This document shows, in pieces, positions 18,107 to 26,619 of a stretch of DNA of 64,000 nt. The DNA comes from G965215145 sp965215145 (GTDB taxonomy: Bacteria > Bacteroidota > Rhodothermia > Rhodothermales > JANQRZ01). Position 1 is the first letter of the stretch, and each line of letters starts with the position of its first letter. The stretch covers positions 1,550,001 through 1,614,000 of the forward strand of contig OZ244038.1 in the NCBI GenBank assembly GCA_965215145.1, in the 5' to 3' direction. The notes under the pieces are model-generated. The model was not told where the DNA came from, searched no databases, and was given only the letters and a program-made list of their open reading frames with translations. Both the position numbers and the translations under genes were made by a program.

Positions 18107-18934
18107 GTGCCTCGTTTCCTGATCGGATCGGTGTTGCTCGCCGGGCTGACGGCGGCCGGCTGCTCGGCCCCCGTCCGGCCGAGTGAGGCGGAAGCGACGA
18201 TCTCGGCGGAGCGGCTCGGCCGGGACCTCTCGCAACTGACCCCCGTGGTCGCACCGGGCGACTCGACGGCAGGCGCGCGGCGGGCGCGCTTCGCGGCGGC
18301 GCGGCTGCGGGGCCTCGGGCTTCAGCCGGCCCTGCACGGCTCGTTCCTCACCTACCCCGCCTCGGGCCTCACCTACCCCGCCTCGGGCGAGGCGCCGGTG
18401 GGCAACGCCGAGGCGGCGCGGTCGAACGTGCTGGCCTACCTCCCCGGCCGCAACCCGATTCACGCGAGCCGCCTCGTCCTCGTCGCCGCCGAGCTGGGCA
18501 CGCCGGCGGCGCCGGCGGTGCTGGGCGCGCTCGGGCCGCTGACGGAGGAGGCGCGGTTCACGACGGTGCCGGAGCGGACCGTCGGCGTGGCGCTGTGGGC
18601 GCCGCCCGGCGCCGACGGCGTCCGCGACTTCCTCTCCAACCCGACGTGGGCTCTGGACGGGATCGAGCGGGTGCTGCTCGTGGCGGCGGAGCCGGCGCGC
18701 GCCGAGCCGAGCCGCCGGTTGTTTGAGGCGGCGGGGCTCACGGTGGAGGTTGTGGGAGGAGGGGAGGTGGAGCCCGCGGATGCGGCGGCGGCGACGCCCA
18801 CGCGGCGGCTGGCGCGAGCGCTCCGGCTGTCCGAGGTCGTGTACGCCCGCACCCGCGCCGCGTCGGTCCGGGAGACCACGCCGCCCGACGACCCGCGCGG
18901 CGGTCCGCCGGATTCGGTAGCGGTGCGCGGGTAG
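18107..18934 (+). CDS. Lipoprotein resembling a degenerate M28-type peptidase
   Basis: This 275-residue protein starts with GTG and has a lipoprotein signal ending at AAGC. The region from about 30 to 125 follows the entry of M28 aminopeptidases: ISAERLGRDLSQL, GARRARFAAARLRGLGL, then SNVLAYLPGRNPIHASRLVL. Where active enzymes have the zinc-binding HYDS/HxD segment, this one reads VAAELG, so the metal site is gone. A peptidase activity is therefore unlikely. An exact 21-bp tandem duplication inside the gene (18347-18388) doubles LTYPASG. It lies 56 bases upstream of the acyltransferase gene, which has its own candidate promoter. Confidence 0.6.
   Translation: MPRFLIGSVLLAGLTAAGCSAPVRPSEAEATISAERLGRDLSQLTPVVAPGDSTAGARRARFAAARLRGLGLQPALHGSFLTYPASGLTYPASGEAPVGNAEAARSNVLAYLPGRNPIHASRLVLVAAELGTPAAPAVLGALGPLTEEARFTTVPERTVGVALWAPPGADGVRDFLSNPTWALDGIERVLLVAAEPARAEPSRRLFEAAGLTVEVVGGGEVEPADAAAATPTRRLARALRLSEVVYARTRAASVRETTPPDDPRGGPPDSVAVRG
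18347..18388 (+). repeat. Exact 21-bp tandem duplication inside a coding region
   Basis: The unit beginning CTCACCTACCCCGCCTCGGG occurs at 18347-18367 and again, with no mismatch, at 18368-18388. It keeps the reading frame and doubles the peptide LTYPASG. Confidence 0.95.
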
Positions 18935-18939
18935 ACTCC

Positions 18940-18969
18940 GTTGACGGGATCCCGCCACCGGTATCTTCG
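18940..18969 (+). promoter_or_regulatory. Candidate promoter for the acyltransferase gene
   Basis: GTTG at 18940-18943 and TATCTTCG at 18962-18969, 22 bases apart start to start. The ATG at 18990 follows 20 bases after the box, so the leader would be very short. The same box string GTATCTTCG occurs before the next gene at about 19803, without a clear upstream element. Confidence 0.4.
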
Positions 18970-18989
18970 GGCCTCCGCGCTGCGCTCCG

Positions 18990-19823
18990 ATGCCCCTCGT
19001 CCGTCCCCCGTCTGACTACCTGCGCGAGGATCTGCCGCAGCCCCGGCTCCGGACCCGCGCGCAGTTCTGGTGGGCGCTCGGATGGACGGCGCTCTCCATC
19101 GTCCCGCTGGGCGCGGGCCTCCTCCTCCACAACGCCTTCCGCCCGGCGGCGCGGACGTTCAAGTGGTGGGCGACGGTGTGGTCGAGGGGGATCCTGCGGG
19201 CCTCCGGCGTCCGGCTCGAGACCGAGGTCCGGGCGGACCTCCCGGAGGACCGGCCGTTCGTGTTCGTCGCCAACCACCAGAACGAGCTCGACATCGCCAC
19301 CTGCCTCGTCGGCATCCCGCACCCGTTCGGGTTCACGGCGAAGGCGGCGCTGGAGCGGGTCCCCGTGCTCGGGCGGGTGCTGCGCCGGACGCCGTGCGTG
19401 TTCGTGGACCGGAGCAGCCCGCGCCGGGCCATCGAGAGCATCCGCGAGGCCGGCGAGCAGATCCGCAGCGGCAACTCGGTGCTCGTCTTCGTCGAGGGGG
19501 AGCGGACGTGGGGGCCACGGCTGCGGCCGTTCCTGCGCGGGGCGTTCGTGCTCGCGCTCGAGGCCGGCGTGCCGCTCGTCCCCGTCACCGTCGTCAACAA
19601 CCACGAGGTGCTCGACGAGCGCGTCTTCGCCGGGCGCTCCGGCACGGTCCGCCTCGTCGTCGGCGGGCCGATCCCGACGGCGGGGAAGCGGCGCTCGGAC
19701 CTCCCCGCGCTGATGGCGGCCGTCCGCGCCGAGATCGAGCGGGAGCTCGTCCGGTTCCACGGGGAGGCCGCGCGGTCCGGCCCGGCGGTGGAGGCCGGCG
19801 CGGTATCTTCGACCCCGCCATGA
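18990..19823 (+). CDS. PlsC-type 1-acylglycerol-3-phosphate acyltransferase
   Basis: The 277-residue protein contains the HX4D acyltransferase motif NHQNELD (H96, D101), the substrate block FVEGERT (167-173) in place of the usual FPEGTRS, and VPLVPVTV. One N-terminal membrane helix (about 30-48) fits a peripheral inner-membrane enzyme. It would transfer an acyl chain to lysophosphatidic acid in phospholipid synthesis, although other lysolipid acceptors are possible. It lies 13 bases before a small lipoprotein gene. Confidence 0.85.
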   Translation: MPLVRPPSDYLREDLPQPRLRTRAQFWWALGWTALSIVPLGAGLLLHNAFRPAARTFKWWATVWSRGILRASGVRLETEVRADLPEDRPFVFVANHQNELDIATCLVGIPHPFGFTAKAALERVPVLGRVLRRTPCVFVDRSSPRRAIESIREAGEQIRSGNSVLVFVEGERTWGPRLRPFLRGAFVLALEAGVPLVPVTVVNNHEVLDERVFAGRSGTVRLVVGGPIPTAGKRRSDLPALMAAVRAEIERELVRFHGEAARSGPAVEAGAVSSTPP

Positions 19824-19836
19824 ATGCTCCCGACCG

Positions 19837-20367
19837 ATGCGCGTTCTCCTCGCCCTCCTCCTGTTCCCACTCGGCTTCCTCGGCTGCGACGGCAACTGCG
19901 GCCCGTTCGGAGCGAGTGACTTCGCCTTCACGGACCGGGTCGAGGCGGCGGCTCCCGCCCCGAGCGTCGAGGTCGTGCTGGTGCTCGGGCCGGACGCCCG
20001 GCTGCCGCGGAACGTGCGGCCGGAGGACTTCGAAGCGGAGGTCGTCAGCGGGGCCGGCCCTGGGCTTCGGCTCGGGCTCGGCGTGAGCGGCACCAGCTAC
20101 CGCGACGAGCCGGAGCTGGCGAAGGAGGTCGCGGTGGCGGGCCGCACGGTCTACGTCTGGTACGGGATAGCGCCGCCCTCGGCTGTGGACCCCGGCGGGA
20201 TCGGGCCGTTCCGGGCAGCGTGCTCCCCGCCCGATGAGTACGTGACGGTCGAGCACGTGCGGGTTGAGGTGCCGGAGGGCACGGAGGCCTCCTTCCGCAC
20301 GATCCGCTTCACCGACCTCGACGACGACATCGGAACCGCCCCCCGCGAGCCCCGCACCCGCATCTGA
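19837..20367 (+). CDS. Small cysteine-containing lipoprotein, function unknown
   Basis: A 176-residue product with signal MRVLLALLLFPLGFLGC and an immediate second pair of cysteines (DGNC). The mature part is a soluble domain with regular beta-strand patterns (VEVVLVLGPDA, GRTVYVWYGIA, VTVEHVRVEV). No family is recognised. It lies 7 bases upstream of the YfhO-like gene and 13 bases downstream of plsC, so these three and the glycosyltransferase probably form one transcript. Confidence 0.6.
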   Translation: MRVLLALLLFPLGFLGCDGNCGPFGASDFAFTDRVEAAAPAPSVEVVLVLGPDARLPRNVRPEDFEAEVVSGAGPGLRLGLGVSGTSYRDEPELAKEVAVAGRTVYVWYGIAPPSAVDPGGIGPFRAACSPPDEYVTVEHVRVEVPEGTEASFRTIRFTDLDDDIGTAPREPRTRI

Positions 20368-20374
20368 GCCCCGC

Positions 20375-22981
20375 ATGGCGAAAGGAAAGTCGAAGGTCCG
20401 CCGTACCCGTCCCGGAAAGCCCTCGGCGAAGGCGAGCCCGGAGGCCGCTGGCACGGCCGGGGCTCGCCCCGCGAAGGTCCGCGCGGCCGGGGCGAGCGTG
20501 CCGCAGGAGACGGCCTGGCGGCGGCTGCCGGCGCGGACGCAGCACCTCGTCGGGGTCGGGTTCCTGGTGCTCGTTTGCCTCGGGTTCCTGTGGCCGGTGA
20601 CGTTCGGGCCGTACGCCATCGTGGGCGAGGACACGGTGCAGTGGAAGGGGACGGCCGAGGCGATGCAGCAGTACGAGGAGCGGACGGGGCAGCTCGCGCT
20701 GTGGGCGCCGAACACGTTCGGGGGGATGCCGGGCTACCTCATCCACTACCCGAAGGCCGTCCCCCAGCTCGACACCGCGGTCATGGCGCTCCGCGCGGCG
20801 GGGTGGTGGCCGGGCGCGCACCTCCTCGTGCTGCTGCTGGGGACGTACCTCTTCGTCGTCTTCCTCACCCGCGACGTGCTGGCCGGCGCGCTCGCGGCCG
20901 TGGCCTACGGGCTGACGACGTACGTCCCGCTGATCCTCCTGGCGGGGCACAACACGAAGTTTATCGCGATGGCGTTCGCGCCGTGGCTGCTCTTGGCGTT
21001 CGCGTTCGCGCTGCGGCGCCCGCCCGGCGCCGGGTGGCCGCGGGTGCTCCTCGGCGGACTCCTCTTCGCCATCGCGCTGGCGCTGAACCTCCGTGCGGGG
21101 CACGTCCAGATCACCTACTACGCCGCCTTCGCCCTCGGCATCGTGTGGCTCACCGAGGGGGTCGGCGCCGTGCGCGAGGGGGGCGGCCGGGAGTTCCTCG
21201 TCTCGACGGGGGCGCTCGCGCTCGGGGCCGTGCTCGGCGTGGCGATGGTGGCGCAGCCGTACCTCCCCGTGGCGGAGTACCGCGCCTTCACCATCCGCGC
21301 CTCGGGCGAGGGCGGCGGGCTCGCCTGGGACTACGCGATGAGCTGGAGCCAGGGCTTCGGGGAGCTGGTGACGCTGCTGATTCCCGGTGCCTACGGCGGG
21401 GGAGGCCCGACGTACTGGGGCGAGAAGCCGTTCACGGCGGGGCCGCACTACGTCGGGCCGCTCGTGCTGGCGCTGGCCGTGGGGGGGCTCTGGGGCGTCC
21501 GCCGGCGGATCACGCTCGGGCTCGGGATCGCGGCGGGGGTGATGGTGCTGTTCGCGTTCGGGCAGCACCTCCCGCTCGTCAACCGCCCGGCGTTCGACCT
21601 CCTCCCGCTGTTCAGCAGCTTCCGCGTGCCGGAGACGTGGCTGGCCGCCGTGGCGATGATCGCCGCCGTGCTGGCCGGCGTCGGCGCCTACTACCTCGGC
21701 CGCCGCGAGCCGACGCCGGAGGGCGTCGAGCGGAAGACGCGCCTGGCCTACTGGACGTTTGGGGCGGCGGGCGGCGTGCTGCTGCTGCTGCTCGTCGCGG
21801 GCACCGCGCTGTTCTCGTTCGAGGCGCCGGGGGAGCTGGAGCGGACGGCGCAGGCCGCCGCGCGGCAGTACGGCCGCGCCCCCTCGGACCCCGCCATCCG
21901 GCAGGCCGCCGGGGACTACGTCGCCGGCCTCCGCGCCGAGCGCGCCGGCCTCTTCCGCGCCGACGCGATGCGGTCGCTGTTTTTCCTCGTCCTCGGCGGG
22001 GGGCTCGTCGTGCTCCAGCGCCGGAAGCGGATCCCCGCGTGGGCGATGCAGGCGGGGCTGCTCCTGCTCGTCACGGCCGACCTCTGGCGGGTCGGGCAGC
22101 GCTACTTCAACGAGGAGGCGCCGTCCCTGCGCTCCTCCTCCGAGGTCTTCGCCGCGATCCCCGAGTACGGCGTCGACCGGTTCATCCAGGCGCAGGTCGA
22201 GGTGGCCGGCGGGCCGGGGCGCTTCCGCGTGCTGCCCCTCGCGCTGAACCCGTTCAACAGCGCCCGCGAGGCCGCCTTCTACGAGTCCGTCGGCGGCTAC
22301 CACGGCGCCAAGCTCGCCCTCGCCCAGGACTACATCGACGAGATCCTCTTCGACGCCGACGGCCGGCTGAACGAGAACGCCCTCGACCTCCTCTCGACCC
22401 GCTACGTGATCGCGCGGGGGCCGGCGCCGGGGTTCGAGGTGGCGTTCGAGGACGAGCAGACGGGGCTCGTGGTCCTTGAAAAGCCGGACGTGCTGCCGCG
22501 CGCGTTCCTCGCCGGGGAGACCCGCGTGGTGGAGGACCGTGAGGAGCGGCTCCGCCTCCTCCGCGACCCCGACCTCGACCTCCGCCGGACGGCCCTCCTG
22601 AGCGAGCCGCTGGCTCGGCCCCTCGACCCCGCCCCCATCGACTCGCTGAGCACGGCGGCCGTCGAGCTCGTCCGGTTCGACCCCCGCGAGATCGTGTGGG
22701 AGGCGGCGACGGACCGGCCGCGGCTGCTGGTGGCGAGCGAGATCTACTACCCCGCCGGGTGGAACGCCTACGTGGACGACCGGCCCGTCCCCATCGTGCA
22801 GACGAACCACCTCCTCCGCGGCGTCGTCGTCCCCGAGGGGGAGCACATCGTCACGATGCGGTTCGAGCCGGAGACGCACGAGCGCAGCGCGCGGGTCTCC
22901 ACCATCGCGACGGCGCTGGCGTACCTCGGCGCGCTGCTGATGGCGGGGCTGTGGTGGTACCGGAAGGGGGACCAGGCGTGA
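20375..22981 (+). CDS. YfhO-like polytopic membrane protein (GT-C-type glycosyltransferase fold)
   Basis: The 868-residue protein has a basic cytoplasmic head of about 50 residues, then at least ten membrane segments to about residue 570. The extracytoplasmic C-terminal domain includes FRVLPLALNPFNSAREAAFYES, ending with one more helix (ALAYLGALLMAGLWWY). WAPNTFGGMPGYLIHYPK near the first loop is typical of YfhO-type proteins in Bacteroidota. Members act in glycosylation of cell-surface polymers in Gram-positives; the substrate here is unknown. The stop overlaps the GTG start of the glycosyltransferase by 4 bases, which implies coupled translation. Confidence 0.8.
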   Translation: MAKGKSKVRRTRPGKPSAKASPEAAGTAGARPAKVRAAGASVPQETAWRRLPARTQHLVGVGFLVLVCLGFLWPVTFGPYAIVGEDTVQWKGTAEAMQQYEERTGQLALWAPNTFGGMPGYLIHYPKAVPQLDTAVMALRAAGWWPGAHLLVLLLGTYLFVVFLTRDVLAGALAAVAYGLTTYVPLILLAGHNTKFIAMAFAPWLLLAFAFALRRPPGAGWPRVLLGGLLFAIALALNLRAGHVQITYYAAFALGIVWLTEGVGAVREGGGREFLVSTGALALGAVLGVAMVAQPYLPVAEYRAFTIRASGEGGGLAWDYAMSWSQGFGELVTLLIPGAYGGGGPTYWGEKPFTAGPHYVGPLVLALAVGGLWGVRRRITLGLGIAAGVMVLFAFGQHLPLVNRPAFDLLPLFSSFRVPETWLAAVAMIAAVLAGVGAYYLGRREPTPEGVERKTRLAYWTFGAAGGVLLLLLVAGTALFSFEAPGELERTAQAAARQYGRAPSDPAIRQAAGDYVAGLRAERAGLFRADAMRSLFFLVLGGGLVVLQRRKRIPAWAMQAGLLLLVTADLWRVGQRYFNEEAPSLRSSSEVFAAIPEYGVDRFIQAQVEVAGGPGRFRVLPLALNPFNSAREAAFYESVGGYHGAKLALAQDYIDEILFDADGRLNENALDLLSTRYVIARGPAPGFEVAFEDEQTGLVVLEKPDVLPRAFLAGETRVVEDREERLRLLRDPDLDLRRTALLSEPLARPLDPAPIDSLSTAAVELVRFDPREIVWEAATDRPRLLVASEIYYPAGWNAYVDDRPVPIVQTNHLLRGVVVPEGEHIVTMRFEPETHERSARVSTIATALAYLGALLMAGLWWYRKGDQA

Positions 22982-24342
22982 GTGCCGAGCCCGCAGGAGC
23001 CGGGCCGCCGGAGGGGCGACCGCTGCGGCTCCTCGTCGTCGCCTACTACTTCCCGCCCTCCGGTGGCGCCGGCGTGCAGCGCGTGCTGAAATGGACGAAG
23101 CACCTCCCCGCCCACGGCGTCCGCCCGACGGTGCTGACGGTGGAGGCGGGCGCCTACCCCCAGCTCGACCCGACGCTGTGGGCCGACGTGCCGGCCGGCG
23201 TCGCCGTCCACCGCACCCGCTCGCTCGATCCATTCGGCGCCTACGCCCGCCTCACCGGCCGGACCCGCGCCGAGGCCGTCCGCGCCCGCACCGACGCGAT
23301 GGCGGTGGACACCGGCGGTGGGGGGGAGGCCGCCATCGAGCGTGTAGCCGAGTGGGTCCGCGCCAACGCCTTCGTCCCCGACGCGCGGGTCGGGTGGGTC
23401 CCGTTCGCCGTGGCGCGCGGGCTACGGCTCATTCGCAGGGCGGCAGGCCGGGGCGAGCCGTTCGACGCGCTCCTAACCTCGGGGCCGCCGCATTCGACGC
23501 ACCTCACCGCCTGGGCGCTCCGCCGCCTCACCGGCACCCCCTGGGTCGCCGACTTCCGCGATCCGTGGACCGACATCCACTACTACGCCGAGCTCCCACG
23601 CTCGGCCGCTGCCCGCCGGCTCGACGAGGTGCTGGAGCGGGGCGTCCTCCGTGCTGCCGACGCCGCCGTGACCGTGAGCCCGTCGTGGGCGCGGCTGCTG
23701 GGCGCGAAGGTCGGCCGCGCCGTCGAGGTGATCCCCAACGGGTTCGACCCGGAGGACTTCGGGGAGGCGCCGGCGGCGGTCGGCGAGCGCTTCGAGCTCG
23801 TCCACGTCGGCAGCCTCTACGCCTCGCGCAACCCCGAGGCGCTGTGGCAGGCGCTGGCCGCGCTGCGGGCGGAGGACGGCATCCCGAACCTGCGCGTCCG
23901 GCTCGTCGGGCGGGTGGGGGAGGAGGTCATCGCGGCGGCCGGGCGGCACGGGCTAGAGGAGGTCGTGGCCGTCGAGCCCTACGTGCCGCACGCCGAGGCC
24001 GTCCGCTGGATGCAGCGGGCGACGGCGCTGCTGCTGACGACGGAGCCGCAGCGGCACGAGGCGGGCCACGTCACGGGCAAGCTCTACGAGTACCTCGCCG
24101 CCGGCCGCCCCGTCCTCGCCCTCGGCGACCCCTCCGGCGACGCGGCAGCGCTGCTCCGCGAGACCGGCGGCGGGCGGACGTTCGCGCGGGACGACGCCGG
24201 CGGGGTCGCTCGGTGGCTCGCTGAGGCGTACCAGCGGTGCGAGAGGGGAGCGGCGCTGGCGGGTGCTTCTCCCGAGGCCGTCGCGCCCTACGCCCGCCCC
24301 GCGCAGGCCGCCGCGCTCGCCGCACTCCTGCGCCGACTCTGA
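22978..24342 (+). CDS. GT4-family glycosyltransferase
   Basis: This 454-residue protein begins with GTG overlapping the previous stop. The N-terminal Rossmann half shows LRLLVVAYYFPPSGGAGVQR, the middle VADFRDPWTDIHYY, and the C-terminal half IPNGFDPEDF, LVHVGSLYASRNP and KLYEYLAAGRPVLAL. In GT4 retaining enzymes these bind the nucleotide sugar. It would add a sugar to a lipid-linked or surface glycan at the cytoplasmic face. The fused context with a YfhO-like membrane protein supports a role in surface glycosylation. Confidence 0.85.
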   Translation: MSAEPAGAGPPEGRPLRLLVVAYYFPPSGGAGVQRVLKWTKHLPAHGVRPTVLTVEAGAYPQLDPTLWADVPAGVAVHRTRSLDPFGAYARLTGRTRAEAVRARTDAMAVDTGGGGEAAIERVAEWVRANAFVPDARVGWVPFAVARGLRLIRRAAGRGEPFDALLTSGPPHSTHLTAWALRRLTGTPWVADFRDPWTDIHYYAELPRSAAARRLDEVLERGVLRAADAAVTVSPSWARLLGAKVGRAVEVIPNGFDPEDFGEAPAAVGERFELVHVGSLYASRNPEALWQALAALRAEDGIPNLRVRLVGRVGEEVIAAAGRHGLEEVVAVEPYVPHAEAVRWMQRATALLLTTEPQRHEAGHVTGKLYEYLAAGRPVLALGDPSGDAAALLRETGGGRTFARDDAGGVARWLAEAYQRCERGAALAGASPEAVAPYARPAQAAALAALLRRL

Positions 24343-24392
24343 GGCGGTAACGTACATTGAGCTTGAGACTACGGAGGCGTAATCCGGTCGCG

Positions 24393-24425
24393 ATTGCGTC
24401 GGAGGCCGGCCGGCCCTTACTTTCG
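24393..24425 (+). promoter_or_regulatory. Candidate Bacteroidota-type promoter for the FG-GAP protein gene
   Basis: ATTG at 24393-24396 and TACTTTCG at 24418-24425, 25 bases apart start to start, close to the consensus layout. The ATG at 24504 gives a leader of about 75 bases. Confidence 0.5.
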
Positions 24426-24503
24426 AAGGAGTAGCATTCCTCACCTCCGTTCAGACGCGGTCATTGCGGGCCAGCTCTGGACCCTTAACCATCAGAGGTC
24501 CCT

Positions 24504-26555
24504 ATGCGAATCCCTTCCCCAGCTAACGTGTTGCGTTACGCCGCCTGTGCGGCGTTCGTGCTCGCGGGCGGCGCTGCCACCGCGCAGCCCACCCTCCTCG
24601 AAGCGCTCTCCTCACCTAACCCCCTGGTACCCTCCGATCCCAGCATCAACCGTCAGTACTTCGGTGCTGCCGTGGCCGGTGTCCCCGATGCTGATGGCGA
24701 CGGAGTGGAGGACCTTCTCGTCGGGGCCCCGGACGAGAACGGACCTAACGGCAACCGCTACGGCGCTGGCCGGGCGTACCTCTACAGCGGAGCGACGGGC
24801 GCCCTCCTCCACGCGCTCCGGTCCGCTGACGACCTGGACCTGCGGGAGTTCGGGGCCTCGGTCGCGGGCGTGCCGGACCTCGACGGCGACGGCTTCGGCG
24901 ACCTCCTCGTCGGCGCCCCCTCGCTCGTCGGTGGGTCCGTAGTGCGGAAGGGCCGAGCCTACGTCTTCAGCGGCGCCACCAGCGCCCTCCTCGCCGAACT
25001 GCGCTCGCCGAACGAGGAGCGCTTCGGGGAATTCGGCCGCGCGGTGGCGGGCGTGCCAGACGTGGACGGCGACGGCTTCGGCGACCTCCTCGTCGGGGCG
25101 CTAGGGGAGAACGAGATCGGGCCTTTCGACCGAACTGACGGGCGGGCCTACCTCTTCAGCGGCGCCACGCGTGCGCTTCTCGCGGAGCTCGTGTCGCCCA
25201 ACGACGACGAAGCCAGCTTCTTCGGCGGCGCCGTAGCAGGCGTGCCGGACGTGGACGGCGACGGGAGGGGCGACCTCCTCGTCGGGGCCACGGGCGACAG
25301 CCCCGACGGCGACCCCGACTCGGCCGGGCGGGCCTACCTCTTCAGCGGGGCCACGGGCGTGCTCGTCTACGAGCTCGCTTCGCAGGACCCCCAGGAGTTC
25401 GGCAGGTTCGGCGCTGCGGTCGCGGGCGTGCCCGACGCAGACGGCGATGGCTTCAGCGACCTCCTCGTCGGGGCGCCGGCCGAGACTCCGGAGGGCAGCC
25501 CGAGCTTCGCCGGGCGGGTCTACCTCTTCAGCAGCGCCTCCGGCGTGCTCCTCGAAACGCTCACCTCGCCCAGCCCTGAGTTCCGGGGCAGCTTCGGCTC
25601 GGGCGTGGCGGGCGTCCCGGACGTGGACGGCGACGGTCGCGGGGATCTCCTCATCGGAGCCGAGGGGCAAGACCCCGGCTTCAGCCCTACCAGCGCGGGC
25701 CGCGCGTACCTCTTCAGTGGCGCCTCCGGCGCGCTCCTCTGTACGCTCGCTTCGCCGGACGAGTACCGGCTCGGCAGCTTCGGTACCGGCGTGGCGGGCG
25801 TCGGGGACACCGACGGCGACGGCCGCGGCGACCTCCTCGTCGGCGCGCCAGGGGAGGGAGCAGATGAGCCCGACGCGCCGTACAGCGAGATCGGCCGGGC
25901 GTACCTCTTCAGTGGCGACCCCGCCGCCTGCGCGGAGGACCCCCTCGCCGTCACCATCACCGGCGACGAGACCGTTGCCGTCGGGGATCTCCTGGAGTTC
26001 ACGGTCACGATCGAGAACACCGCCGACACCACCGTCGCCGGTGCGCTCGTCGTGGACTTCGTCTCGCCCGACGGGGACGTTGCCCTCAGCCGCGTGCTCC
26101 GCGACAGCACGCTCCGCCCAGATCGGACGTTCTCGGAGTCCTACCGGCAGCGCGTCCGGGCCGGAGCCGAGCCGGGGACGTGGACGGTCGTGGCGCGGGT
26201 CGAGGCCGACGGCGGGGCCTCGCTGGGCTCGGACTCCTTCACCGTCGTGGTGACGCCGGCGCCGGGAGCCGCAGCGGCGCGGGTAGCTGGTGTCGAGACT
26301 GAGCTCGAGGGCGTCTACCCCAACCCCGCCCGCGGCAGCACCGCCGTCACTTTCGCGCTGGCCGAGCCGGGGGCGGTCCGGCTGGCCGTCTATGACGTGC
26401 TCGGCCGCGAGGTCGCCGTGCTGGTCGATGGCACCGCGGAGGCCGGTCGGCACGAGGCAGTCCTCGACGCCGCAGTCCTCCCGGCCGGCACGTACCTCGT
26501 CCGGCTAGAAGCCGGCGGGGCCGTGTGGACGGAGCGGCTGACGCTGATCCGGTAG
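24504..26555 (+). CDS. Secreted FG-GAP repeat protein with T9SS sorting domain
   Basis: The 683-residue protein has a signal peptide (about 1-28), then seven FG-GAP/integrin-type blades of about 60 residues. Each contains a calcium-binding DxDGDGxxDLLVGA loop followed by GRAYLFSGATGALL. After the propeller comes a beta-sandwich spacer (about 480-590), and the end is a type IX sorting domain: YPNPARGSTAVTFALAEPG, LAVYDVLGREVAVLVDG, LPAGTYLVRLEAGG. The protein is expected on the cell surface or outside the cell. The repeats are highly alike in DNA, which suggests recent internal duplication. Confidence 0.88.
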   Translation: MRIPSPANVLRYAACAAFVLAGGAATAQPTLLEALSSPNPLVPSDPSINRQYFGAAVAGVPDADGDGVEDLLVGAPDENGPNGNRYGAGRAYLYSGATGALLHALRSADDLDLREFGASVAGVPDLDGDGFGDLLVGAPSLVGGSVVRKGRAYVFSGATSALLAELRSPNEERFGEFGRAVAGVPDVDGDGFGDLLVGALGENEIGPFDRTDGRAYLFSGATRALLAELVSPNDDEASFFGGAVAGVPDVDGDGRGDLLVGATGDSPDGDPDSAGRAYLFSGATGVLVYELASQDPQEFGRFGAAVAGVPDADGDGFSDLLVGAPAETPEGSPSFAGRVYLFSSASGVLLETLTSPSPEFRGSFGSGVAGVPDVDGDGRGDLLIGAEGQDPGFSPTSAGRAYLFSGASGALLCTLASPDEYRLGSFGTGVAGVGDTDGDGRGDLLVGAPGEGADEPDAPYSEIGRAYLFSGDPAACAEDPLAVTITGDETVAVGDLLEFTVTIENTADTTVAGALVVDFVSPDGDVALSRVLRDSTLRPDRTFSESYRQRVRAGAEPGTWTVVARVEADGGASLGSDSFTVVVTPAPGAAAARVAGVETELEGVYPNPARGSTAVTFALAEPGAVRLAVYDVLGREVAVLVDGTAEAGRHEAVLDAAVLPAGTYLVRLEAGGAVWTERLTLIR

Positions 26556-26619
26556 CCGAGCGGCCGTGTCGCAATGGGGGCGGGGCGGGTAGCTTTCGGC
26601 TCGCCCGCCCCGCCCGCCG

